A DNA stretch of 5,920 nt from an uncultured Pseudomonadota bacterium (GTDB lineage Bacteria; Myxococcota_A; UBA9042; CAIXZC01), in NCBI GenBank assembly GCA_937884235.1, contig CALGBT010000547.1, positions 1 to 5,920 on the forward strand, given 5' to 3'. The position numbers and the translations under genes are program-made. Below the pieces are notes generated by a model. That model did no database searches and was not told the origin of the DNA. It worked only from the letters and a program-made list of their open reading frames with translations. Of the stretch, positions 1 through 5,920 are shown piece after piece (the first letter of the stretch is position 1; the number at the start of each line of letters is the position of its first letter).

Positions 1-449
1 CGACAATCACCGCCAGTGCCGTCCGCGCCGTCACAGCCGCCGGCGTTGGCATTGGTGCTGTCCTTAGTGCCGCAAGTTCCCGGGACGCCGTCCTTGCCGG
101 TGGCGTAAGCGGGACTGCCGCCGCTGGTGCAGATGACGCCACCGCCGCCGCCACCTGCAGCGAGAAGGAGCTCCGTCCCCTGGTTGCGCCAGATGAATGA
201 TCCGCCACCGCCGGTACCGGAGAGATTGGACGTATCTCCTCCCCAGTCAAGCCCCCTCTCACCGACCACAATCTTCAAAGTCTCTCCTGGGGTTACCGCA
301 AAGGTCCCCTTCATTCGAGCACCCTTACCGCCCTGCTGCGGACAAGGGTTGTTCTTGCCGCCCTGGGCTCCCCAGGCCTCGATGGTCACTGACTCGATGC
401 ACTCAGGCACCGTCCAGCTTTCGATTGTCTTGGTGACGCCAAAGGTCTT
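1..449 (-). other. Glycine-rich domain, ALK/LTK GRD-like (Pfam Gly_rich type), partial
   Basis: Residues about 893-1041 of the lipoprotein. The order of landmarks follows the glycine-rich domain family that includes the extracellular region of ALK and LTK receptors: WTVP at 904-907, a strand ending in EAWGAQGGK near 916-924, a GxFxVxPGExLxIxVGExG stretch, GTGGGGSFIW, and LLLAAGGGGG. In ALK/LTK this domain combines a beta sandwich with polyglycine helices. Bacterial proteins with the same pattern are known, mostly without assigned function. The last visible residues are still Gly-rich with pairs of Cys, so the domain continues beyond the window. The match was made by eye from motif order, without a profile search. 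Confidence 0.78.
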
Positions 450-3125
450 GTTGCCAGCTACTGGGCTGCAAACCGGCACACAGGCCCCGGCGATACAGTG
501 GAGGTCCTGACCACATGGGGTTTCCTCGGCCACCGGCAGATGGAGGCAACCACTCTGCGCGCTGCAAGAGTCGTCGGTGCAGACGTTGTTGTCCTCGCAA
601 TCCAGGGCCGCACCGGGAACACACTCACCGTTGCCGCAGACATCGCCATTGGTGCACGCGTCGTTGTCGTTGCATGGAACGGTGTTATTGCTGAAGAGGC
701 ATCCGGAATCGGGGTCACAGGAATCGTCCGTGCAGGGGTTGTTGTCGGCACAAACAATGGCTACGCCACCGCCACACACGGCGTTGGCGCAGAATTCGTT
801 GGCAGTGCACGCATTGGCATCGTTGCAAGGTGCGCTGTTGTTGAAATGCTTGCACCCCGTGGCAAAGTCACAAAGATCATCGGTGCACACGTTGCCATCA
901 TCGCAATCGGTGGCCCCCCCACCCAGACAGAGGCCGCCGCTGCACACATCCACCTGGGAGCAAACGTTGCCGTCGTCGCAAGGTGCGTTGTTGGGAACGA
1001 AGTGACAGCCGCTTTCCGGCAAGCACGAATCATCGGTGCAGGAATTGCCATCATCGCACGCCAGAGTACCTGAACTGATGCATTCCCCCAGTTGACAGTG
1101 GTCCCCGAAAGAACAGACATCACCATCGTCGCAGGGGGCACTGTTGAGCAAGTGCAAGCAGCCCTGTCCCGGGTCACACGAATCAGTGGTGCAAACGCTA
1201 TCGTCGTCACAGGAAAGCGCCTGGGCGGCGAGACATTTCCCGCCCTCGCAGTGGTCATCCACCGTACAGGCATTGCCGTCGCTGCAGGCACCGCCTTGCG
1301 GTTGATGCGTGCATTTGCCCGGCTCGACGCAACTATCCGCCGTGCATGGATTGCCGTCATCGCAATCCAGGGCTGGGCCACTGACGCAGAGACCATTAAT
1401 GCACTGGTCGTTGACTGTGCAGGGATCTCCATCAGCGCAGGGAGCGGCGACTATGGTGTGGGAGCATCCAGTTGCCGGCACACAGCCATCCGCGGTGCAT
1501 GGATTCTCATCGTTGCAGTCCACGGTTCCGGCCGCAACACAAGCTCCCGCAGCACAGTGGTCCCCGGCCGTGCAGCTATTCCCGTCGTCGCATTCGTCAC
1601 TGTTGGCGACGTATTTGCATCCAACTGCGGGGTCGCAGACATCGTCGGTACAGCTGTTGCCGTCATCGCAGGTGAGGGTGCCGGCCCCCGATACACACAA
1701 ACCGCCCTGACAGGCGTCACCGAGGGTGCAAACGTCGGCGTCGGTGCAAGCAAACCCTTCGTTGGCGGGCACGACCTGACATTTGCCGGCAAGGGGTTCA
1801 CACAAAGTCTGTTGGCAAATTGACGGTTCTACGGGAGTGGGACAGACGACAACGGTTGTCGGGTCCACAACACACTGGTAGGGGAGACCGCTCTGGTCGC
1901 AAACAAGGGTGCCATTACAAAGATTGCCATCCTCGAACTGGGCGCAATCTTCATCATTGGTGCAAGCGCAGTCCACCTGAAAGCCGACGCAGGCACCCTG
2001 CTTGCAAGTATCCGCCACTGTACAGGGGTCACCATCATCGCAGACTTCGGCATTGAACTCAGCCTTGCACCCGCCCAGTCCATTGCAGAGATCGTCGGTG
2101 CAAGGGTTGCCATCATCACAGACTACCGGCAGACCGACGCAGACGCCCCCATCACAGTGGTCGCCAACAGTGCAGGAGTCGCCGTCAACACACTCGCCCT
2201 CGCTCAAGTCTACATGGGCGCAACCGGTCTCTCCGTCACAGGTGTCCGCGGTACAAGGGTTGCCATCGTTGCAGAGATTGACGTAGTCGCCACCAATCTT
2301 GGTCGGCTCGTCGGCCTCGCCGTCGCAGTCGTTGTCAAGGCCGTCGCATAGTTCAGCAGCAGCCACCAGCGCATCACATTCACTCAGGCCATCCTGGCTG
2401 CAGGCGCGTTTCCCCTGGCAAGTGCCGAATTCGTTGCTGACTTCGCAGGGGGTCCAGAGTGCGAGGTCGACCGACTTCTGGGTGCAAGGGCAGACGCCGG
2501 CATCGGCGACGCATTGCTGTGTGGCAATGCCGTCGACGGTAACAGCTTCCACACATGAGAAGCCCCACGGGCAGTCGCCATCCTGCGTACATGAGCCACC
2601 ACAGAAGGAGCCCTCTCCGCCATAGTCGACGCAGACATCGTCGACTCCGGCAGCCCCCTTGCAGTCCGCCCCGCTGGCACATGGCAAGCAGAGATTGGCG
2701 TGGGTCGAGACGCAGATCCAAACGACGTCGGGAACGGTGCCCGGCACTTGTTCACAACTCCAACCCGACGGACATTCGCTCTGGCACTGGATGGTGCAGA
2801 CATCCTCGCCCATTTGCCCGACACACCACCCGGACAAGCAATCGTCGTTGCTCTCGCAAGGGTCCAGGAAGCAACCCTCGCCGGCCTCGCATTGCGGTTC
2901 TTCCTTCTCATCGGCCTGGAAGTCGAAGACGAACTGGTCAGACTCGGCAGCGTCCACCGCGGCGTCCGCGGCGCTGCGTTGGTCGGACGCATCGACGGCA
3001 CCAGCCTCAGAACCCTGAACAACGTCAGGAGCTTCGAGCAGGTCTTTGATGACATTGTCGCCGGGGCCACTGCAAGCAACGAGAAGAATGGTCAGGGAAG
3101 AAGCGAGGAGTATTCTGGATGTCAT
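1..3125 (-). CDS. Giant Cys-rich repeat surface lipoprotein with C-terminal glycine-rich domain (3' end outside window)
   Basis: An open frame of 1041 codons with no stop runs off the left edge. The ATG is chosen because GGAG lies about 8 bases upstream and a lipoprotein signal follows at once: hydrophobic stretch 5-17, then lipobox LVAC with Cys18. Ser at +2 favours the outer membrane under the E. coli Lol rule (inference). Order of parts: D/A/E-rich linker 19-78; irregular Cys-rich modules 79-250; MopE-like motif 258-273; array of four-cysteine half-repeats 285-886; glycine-rich domain from about 893. The whole is probably a disulfide-stabilised stalk carrying a head domain at the cell surface; adhesion or contact with other cells is a guess. 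Similar Cys-rich proteins are common in Myxococcota and Bradymonadales. No enzymatic motif is visible. It has its own likely promoter, so it may be separate from the upstream genes. Confidence is high for the gene and architecture, low for the role. Confidence 0.93.
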   Translation of the reverse strand, partial: MTSRILLASSLTILLVACSGPGDNVIKDLLEAPDVVQGSEAGAVDASDQRSAADAAVDAAESDQFVFDFQADEKEEPQCEAGEGCFLDPCESNDDCLSGWCVGQMGEDVCTIQCQSECPSGWSCEQVPGTVPDVVWICVSTHANLCLPCASGADCKGAAGVDDVCVDYGGEGSFCGGSCTQDGDCPWGFSCVEAVTVDGIATQQCVADAGVCPCTQKSVDLALWTPCEVSNEFGTCQGKRACSQDGLSECDALVAAAELCDGLDNDCDGEADEPTKIGGDYVNLCNDGNPCTADTCDGETGCAHVDLSEGECVDGDSCTVGDHCDGGVCVGLPVVCDDGNPCTDDLCNGLGGCKAEFNAEVCDDGDPCTVADTCKQGACVGFQVDCACTNDEDCAQFEDGNLCNGTLVCDQSGLPYQCVVDPTTVVVCPTPVEPSICQQTLCEPLAGKCQVVPANEGFACTDADVCTLGDACQGGLCVSGAGTLTCDDGNSCTDDVCDPAVGCKYVANSDECDDGNSCTAGDHCAAGACVAAGTVDCNDENPCTADGCVPATGCSHTIVAAPCADGDPCTVNDQCINGLCVSGPALDCDDGNPCTADSCVEPGKCTHQPQGGACSDGNACTVDDHCEGGKCLAAQALSCDDDSVCTTDSCDPGQGCLHLLNSAPCDDGDVCSFGDHCQLGECISSGTLACDDGNSCTDDSCLPESGCHFVPNNAPCDDGNVCSQVDVCSGGLCLGGGATDCDDGNVCTDDLCDFATGCKHFNNSAPCNDANACTANEFCANAVCGGGVAIVCADNNPCTDDSCDPDSGCLFSNNTVPCNDNDACTNGDVCGNGECVPGAALDCEDNNVCTDDSCSAQSGCLHLPVAEETPCGQDLHCIAGACVPVCSPVAGNKTFGVTKTIESWTVPECIESVTIEAWGAQGGKNNPCPQQGGKGARMKGTFAVTPGETLKIVVGERGLDWGGDTSNLSGTGGGGSFIWRNQGTELLLAAGGGGGGVICTSGGSPAYATGKDGVPGTCGTKDSTNANAGGCDGADGTGGDC
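468..2273 (-). repeat. Array of about 20 alternating A/B cysteine-rich half-repeats (51-residue dimer)
   Basis: Residues 285-886 of the lipoprotein. Type A has spacing Cx5Cx4Cx5C with consensus CDDGNxCTDDSCxPxxGC. Type B has Cx5Cx5Cx4C with consensus CDDGDxCTxGDxCxxGxC. The types alternate A, B, A, B along the array. From residue 486 to 842 (bases 600-1670) seven dimers follow with first cysteines exactly 51 residues apart (486, 537, 588, 639, 690, 741, 792). The first four half-repeats (285, 312, 336, 362) have slightly different lengths. A 74-residue irregular stretch interrupts the array at 386-459, and the last unit (871-886) is a shortened B. Codons for the same residues differ between units (TGCGATGATGGC versus TGTGACGACGAT), so the copies are old or selected at the protein level. 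The acidic DDGN turns could bind calcium, but that is inference. Confidence 0.93.
2307..2354 (-). other. MopE-like CDGxDNDCDG metal-binding motif
   Basis: Residues 258-273 of the lipoprotein read ELCDGLDNDCDGEADE, the repeated motif called putative metal-binding in MopE-type proteins. It occurs once here, at the junction between the irregular N-terminal Cys modules (79-250) and the regular A/B array. The D-x-D-x-D-G style spacing suggests calcium or another divalent ion, but metal binding by a single copy is inferred from the family. Confidence 0.85.
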
Positions 3126-3158
3126 GTATTTTCTCCATTGCACGAGACGAACCTCGCC

Positions 3159-3182
3159 CAGCCCATGGCTGACCGACGGTCA
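3159..3182 (-). repeat. Two abutting 13-base inverted repeats in the lipoprotein leader
   Basis: On the minus strand, TGACC-GTC-GGTCA (3170-3182) is followed by CAGCC-ATG-GGCTG (3159-3171). Both are perfect five-base arms around a three-base loop, and they share two bases. They lie immediately downstream of the putative -10 box, at and after the expected start site. They could be an operator for a dimeric regulator or two small hairpins in the leader RNA. No T-run follows, so they are not an intrinsic terminator. Confidence 0.4.
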
Positions 3183-3186
3183 CGAT

Positions 3187-3195
3187 AGTATAGCA
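3187..3195 (-). promoter_or_regulatory. Possible extended -10 promoter for the lipoprotein gene
   Basis: On the minus strand this reads TGCTATACT: a TGn extension followed by TATACT, five of six matches to the sigma-70 -10 box. No good -35 hexamer lies 16-18 bases upstream (AGCGTC at 17), which is tolerable for an extended -10 promoter. Transcription would start near 3180, giving a leader of about 55 bases. It sits in the only gap of the window longer than 100 bases. Confidence 0.45.
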
Positions 3196-3229
3196 GTGAT
3201 TATTGGCTTGACGCTACCAAGAACGCCAG

Positions 3230-4129
3230 CTACCTCACGACGCGGCGCAAGGCATCCCAGGCTTGCCGGCTGATGACGAAATGCGGCTCGCCAATCTCGG
3301 GAACCTTGCCCTCCCACATGTCCAGGGGATCACTCAAGGCGATGCGAGTCTTTACCTGGTCGCCGTAGACGAACTCGTATGCAGGTCCGGCCCTTCTTCT
3401 GCCGTAGCGCCCGGATGCAACCCAGTTGACCTGCAAGGCCGCCGACTCGTCTAATTTGATAGAAGTACGCTCCGGCTTGCCCGTGCGCGTAATGACAATC
3501 TCGCCGGGAGAAATTCGAATACGGTACTCGGGCCCCCGAAAATGAAGAATCCCCCAGATGACGCCAAAACTCACAAACGGAATCAGACCGACGAGGACCA
3601 TCACCGCGTCCTCTTCATACTCAGGGAATAGCTCTGCGAAGAGAAATGCCGCCCCGCCTACCAGCAGAAGAGTCCCAAACATCACCGCGATAAGCTTGAT
3701 CGCGAACAAGAAACCCTTGAACCTCGTGGCCTGATACTCAGTCACTCGCGGCTGACCACTACTCCCCGGCAAATCCTGGGTTCCGGCCCCGACGCCCAGC
3801 GCACTGAGGAAGTCCTTGAACAGATCAGGGGCCATGTAGAAGTCATAGCCCATTTTGGTTGTATCCGGCGCGTTGTAGCTCGAAGCGACCAATTCCACGT
3901 CCGAGAGAATTCGCCAGATCTTGTCCAGACCGTCCTCGGAAATCGTGCACAACGTGCCGTATGGGGCATCGGTCGCCACACCTACATGTGCAACCATAAT
4001 CGCGGTGCGTGAGACCCGAACCGGGCGCGTGGCATCGGTGGGGTCAATATGCAGGGATGAATCTCGCAACCGAATTGAGCCGTCCGTCTGGTCGGCCAGC
4101 TTAACGTTCCAACTTCTTTCCGTAGCCAT
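3230..4129 (-). CDS. Two-helix membrane protein, function unknown
   Basis: A 299-residue protein I do not recognise. Residues 1-138 look soluble and mixed alpha/beta. Hydrophobic segments at about 141-168 and 175-197 are joined by a short acidic loop (FPEYEED), forming a helical hairpin. Residues 200-299 are soluble again and open with a strand-rich stretch (YRIRISPGEIVITR) that recalls pleckstrin-like domains on small bacterial membrane proteins, a weak resemblance only. With so short a loop, both soluble parts lie on the same side, probably the cytoplasm. There is no signal peptide. An in-frame GTG at 4135 would add two residues, but it overlaps the GAGGTG ribosome site, so the ATG at 4129 is preferred. 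The gene follows the 95-residue gene after 55 bases without a clear terminator, so cotranscription is likely. Confidence 0.85.
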   Translation of the reverse strand: MATERSWNVKLADQTDGSIRLRDSSLHIDPTDATRPVRVSRTAIMVAHVGVATDAPYGTLCTISEDGLDKIWRILSDVELVASSYNAPDTTKMGYDFYMAPDLFKDFLSALGVGAGTQDLPGSSGQPRVTEYQATRFKGFLFAIKLIAVMFGTLLLVGGAAFLFAELFPEYEEDAVMVLVGLIPFVSFGVIWGILHFRGPEYRIRISPGEIVITRTGKPERTSIKLDESAALQVNWVASGRYGRRRAGPAYEFVYGDQVKTRIALSDPLDMWEGKVPEIGEPHFVISRQAWDALRRVVR

Positions 4130-4132
4130 GGC

Positions 4133-4138
4133 CACCTC
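4133..4138 (-). promoter_or_regulatory. Ribosome binding site that decides the start of the membrane protein
   Basis: The minus strand reads GAGGTG, with its GAGG core five bases before the ATG at 4129. The competing GTG at 4135 lies inside this site and would have no Shine-Dalgarno of its own, so the shorter 299-residue product is favoured. Confidence 0.6.
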
Positions 4139-4184
4139 GTTGCATCAGCCCATCAACCGCCGGCGAGGCCGATTCCTGAGCGCC

Positions 4185-4472
4185 TTATGAACTCGATGCG
4201 TGCTGCTCCAGCCAGGCAGCAATCTGGCGGGAGATGTGGTTGTCGCTACGGCCCTCTCTGGTCGACCCCATGACAAACTTCAGGGCCTCGCCTCGACTGC
4301 GAAAGACGAGCCAGCCATAGGTGGCCGCATCGGGATAGACAGTAAGCCGGACCTCGCCGGTGGACTCGGGTTCGATGGTCCAACGGGTGTCGCTGCGCCG
4401 GTGGCGCCCGGCGATGGTCCCTGCGCCCTTGGCTTCAACAAACCACGGGCCCTGCGAAATTGTCGTTTGCAT
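4185..4472 (-). CDS. Small soluble protein, 95 residues, function unknown
   Basis: I do not recognise this protein. It starts at an ATG with a perfect GGAGG (4478-4482) five bases upstream, good support for a real gene despite its size. No signal peptide, membrane helix or cysteine is present. The first two thirds are rich in alternating polar/hydrophobic stretches suggesting beta strands (TRWTIEP, GEVRLTVYP, YGWLVFRS), followed by two likely helices (GEALKFVMG; NHISRQIAAWLEQHA). A small beta-sheet domain closed by a C-terminal helix is the likely shape. It lies 60 bases after the nitrogenase-like gene and 55 bases before the membrane protein gene, all in one direction. That arrangement suggests an operon, but there is no evidence that it works with either neighbour. 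Confidence 0.78.
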   Translation of the reverse strand: MQTTISQGPWFVEAKGAGTIAGRHRRSDTRWTIEPESTGEVRLTVYPDAATYGWLVFRSRGEALKFVMGSTREGRSDNHISRQIAAWLEQHASSS

Positions 4473-4532
4473 GGCTGCCTCCGCAACTTGAGTCTAGTCC
4501 TAACTGCGGATTGTGGCCAAAAAAGCAACCAC

Positions 4533-5837
4533 TTAGCGGTGCATTGTGAAAGCCAGCGGGAGTGAATTGACGATCTTGTCTGTCAGGCAGAGGGCTCCCG
4601 AGAATCCCATAAAGGGAGCCGCATAGAGATGGTGGGTGCCAGGACACTGGAACCCCATGAAGACTGCGGCCAACGGTAAGGCGCGAATGGTGTTGACGGC
4701 CTGCTCGTTGCAGATCAGGACGGGCAGCGTAGCAGCCTCTTCGAAAAGCTGATAGATACGACGCCCCAGGGTTGTCTGAGCCGGATTGAGATGGCGCTCG
4801 ACGTTGGGGCCCACGTCGGCTTCGGGCAAGGCACCGGCCCCCACCAGGAGCCGGACAATGCCCCCCATCTCCCAGACCATGCGGCCGATGGCGGCAGCCA
4901 GATGGCCTTCCGTGGCAATGAAGAAGTCACGGTTCACAAAATAGCGAGTGGCCGCCTTGGCAATGGCTCGATAGTGGATGGGGGCCTCCCGGGCAACAAA
5001 ACGCTGGCAGAGTTCTTCTCGACCGGTGGCCGCGGCCACAGCCTCAAGCCAACGAATGGTTCCCCCCAGACCCACAGGCAAATCGGGCATGGGAACGAGC
5101 GTGGCGCCGGTGCGCTGGGCCAGAATCTGTGCCGTACGGCCCGCATTGGGAAACTCCAGAATCCACTTGGCGCGGGCAACCTCCGCCAGGTGCTCGGTCC
5201 CTTGCCCCGAGAGCCAGACACAATCCAGGCTGAGATTCAGAGCCGCCAGCAAACCCCGCAGCTCTTCAATGTTGGCCTTGTGATCAGCCTCGTTGCGGTC
5301 CCAGAAGTAGCCGACGATGGCCACGGAGTTCTCTTCCATGGCGCCCTCTGCCAGCGGCAGCCGTTTGGCCACGGCCTCCATGATCTGCGCATAGCCGGAG
5401 AGCCAATCGCCCAGTGCCTCCACGGGTCGTACCGATAGCAACTCCAGCGACACCTGGTCCTTCACTTCCTCATAGATGGAGCGATAGTCCACTCCAACCA
5501 TGGCCGCAATGGGTGCCGGGTACGGGATCAAGTAGCGCCCCGGGCTGTTGCCAATGGCAATCATCTGCTCGGCCAGGTGCCGCCGCCGGTCGTGAATCAG
5601 GGAGTTGGGACAGGCCCCGCTGTTGGCAATCCGGTGCCGGCCATCAACCGCCATGAGGTTGGAGTTCCAGTCGTGATTGTCGTGGATGAACTCTGAGCGC
5701 AGGGTCGCGCAATCCGCGGAATCCACCAGCATCCAGATATCGGGGATGGCGTTGACAGCCAGATAAGAACCCAGGATTCTGGGGTACCCGTAAGTGACCG
5801 CGTATTCGGGGGTTCCGCTGCCTTCGTATCGGCTCAT
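4533..5837 (-). CDS. Nitrogenase component 1-like oxidoreductase subunit (not a canonical NifD/NifK)
   Basis: A 434-residue protein with the three-part pattern of the nitrogenase component 1 superfamily, at the usual length for BchN/BchB/NifN-like members. Residues 171-265 show the clearest match: SVAIVGYFWDRNEADHKANI opens a Rossmann-like strand, then ELRGLLAALNL, a buried ARAKWILEF, and PVGLGGTIRWLEAVA. Residues 305-335 (FIATEGHLAAAIGRMVWE onward) and the C-terminal Gly/Pro-rich stretch around 394-424 fit the third subdomain. Near the N-terminus, Cys43 and Cys76 are placed like two of the three cluster ligands of family members. The region where the first would lie (residues 12-23) has none, so any Fe-S cluster is shared with a partner or altered. 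GGAGG lies seven bases before the ATG, and the start overlaps the stop of the preceding gene (ATGA), implying coupled translation. No NifH-like reductase is within the window. The substrate is unknown. Confidence 0.82.
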   Translation of the reverse strand: MSRYEGSGTPEYAVTYGYPRILGSYLAVNAIPDIWMLVDSADCATLRSEFIHDNHDWNSNLMAVDGRHRIANSGACPNSLIHDRRRHLAEQMIAIGNSPGRYLIPYPAPIAAMVGVDYRSIYEEVKDQVSLELLSVRPVEALGDWLSGYAQIMEAVAKRLPLAEGAMEENSVAIVGYFWDRNEADHKANIEELRGLLAALNLSLDCVWLSGQGTEHLAEVARAKWILEFPNAGRTAQILAQRTGATLVPMPDLPVGLGGTIRWLEAVAAATGREELCQRFVAREAPIHYRAIAKAATRYFVNRDFFIATEGHLAAAIGRMVWEMGGIVRLLVGAGALPEADVGPNVERHLNPAQTTLGRRIYQLFEEAATLPVLICNEQAVNTIRALPLAAVFMGFQCPGTHHLYAAPFMGFSGALCLTDKIVNSLPLAFTMHR

Positions 5838-5920
5838 CTGGCCACCTCCCCAGCTGCGTACCGGGCGAACTCACGGAAGAAGGGAGTGGAACAGACGTTG
5901 AGCACCCTCTGCTGGGAACG
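5834..5920 (-). CDS. 3' end of an upstream gene, translationally coupled to the nitrogenase-like gene (partial)
   Basis: The last 28 codons and TGA stop of a gene entering from the right edge. The visible tail, beginning RSQQRVLNVCSTPFFREFAR and ending in EVAR, is in the frame whose stop overlaps the next start as ATGA. The frame is open to the window edge, and the tail lies where the partner subunit of a nitrogenase-like heterodimer would be expected. Too little is visible to assign a family; a second component 1-like subunit is the leading guess from context. Confidence 0.7.
   Translation of the reverse strand, partial: RSQQRVLNVCSTPFFREFARYAAGEVAR

Noticed and set aside
600..1670. A 153-base periodic array that could suggest CRISPR or DNA-level tandem repeats
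   Set aside because: The period is at protein level: units differ at many synonymous positions and stay in one frame, with no identical direct repeats or spacers.
498..1823. Long plus-strand open frames (498-1073, 1092-1823) opposite the Cys-rich repeats
   Set aside because: They are antisense to a well-supported gene with signal peptide and repeats. Codons such as TGC, GAC, GAT and GGC give stop-free, Ala/Val/Ile-rich antisense frames whose apparent repetition mirrors the sense repeats. No ribosome sites or domains were seen.
2700..3188. Plus-strand open frame of 162 codons opposite the start of the lipoprotein
   Set aside because: It is antisense to the signal peptide and linker of the lipoprotein, ends inside its leader, and shows no recognisable protein features.
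4507..4532. Possible terminator after the nitrogenase-like gene (GTGG, T-run, CCAC)
   Set aside because: The T-run lies inside the loop rather than after the stem, and the stem is only about four base pairs, so it is not a convincing intrinsic terminator.
4473..4532. Possible promoter for the 95-residue gene (TTGGCC ... TAGACT)
   Set aside because: Both hexamers match the consensus weakly and there is no extended -10; readthrough from upstream is as likely.
4791..5438. Plus-strand open frame of 215 codons opposite the nitrogenase-like gene
   Set aside because: It is a shadow of a strongly supported family member on the other strand; no ribosome site or domain was seen.

Overview
The window looks like chromosomal DNA from a deltaproteobacterial lineage in the broad sense (Myxococcota or Bradymonadales type). 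The clues are a very large lipoprotein built from DDGN-type cysteine-rich repeats, a MopE-type CDGxDNDCDG motif, a D/A-rich linker after the lipobox, and moderately high GC. This placement is inferred from protein style, not from a marker gene. Every gene I can support reads on the minus strand, so the story runs from right to left.

Right side (5920 to 4533): the last 28 codons of an unidentified gene overlap, by a 4-base ATGA, a complete 434-residue protein of the nitrogenase component 1 superfamily (NifD/NifK/BchN/BchB/NifE/NifN-like fold). The overlap points to a co-translated pair. The visible protein does not look like a true NifD or NifK, and its target is unknown.

Middle (4472 to 3230): two short-spaced genes in the same direction encode a 95-residue soluble protein and a 299-residue protein with two central membrane helices. 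I recognise neither. Their gaps (60 and 55 bases) contain no convincing terminator, so they could be cotranscribed with the nitrogenase-like gene.

Left side (3229 to 1): a 104-base intergenic region carries a plausible extended -10 promoter followed by two abutting 13-base inverted repeats. It precedes a lipoprotein gene that runs off the left edge (1041 codons visible). In order, this protein has a signal peptide with lipobox, a D/A-rich linker, irregular Cys-rich modules, a MopE-like motif, about 20 alternating A/B four-cysteine half-repeats with a core of seven dimers of exactly 51 residues, and a glycine-rich domain of the ALK/LTK type. It is most simply read as a long, probably disulfide-rich surface stalk that presents a glycine-rich head.

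I see no RNA genes, insertion sequences, CRISPR arrays or plus-strand genes. The long open frames on the plus strand lie opposite the Cys-rich repeats and are composition artefacts.
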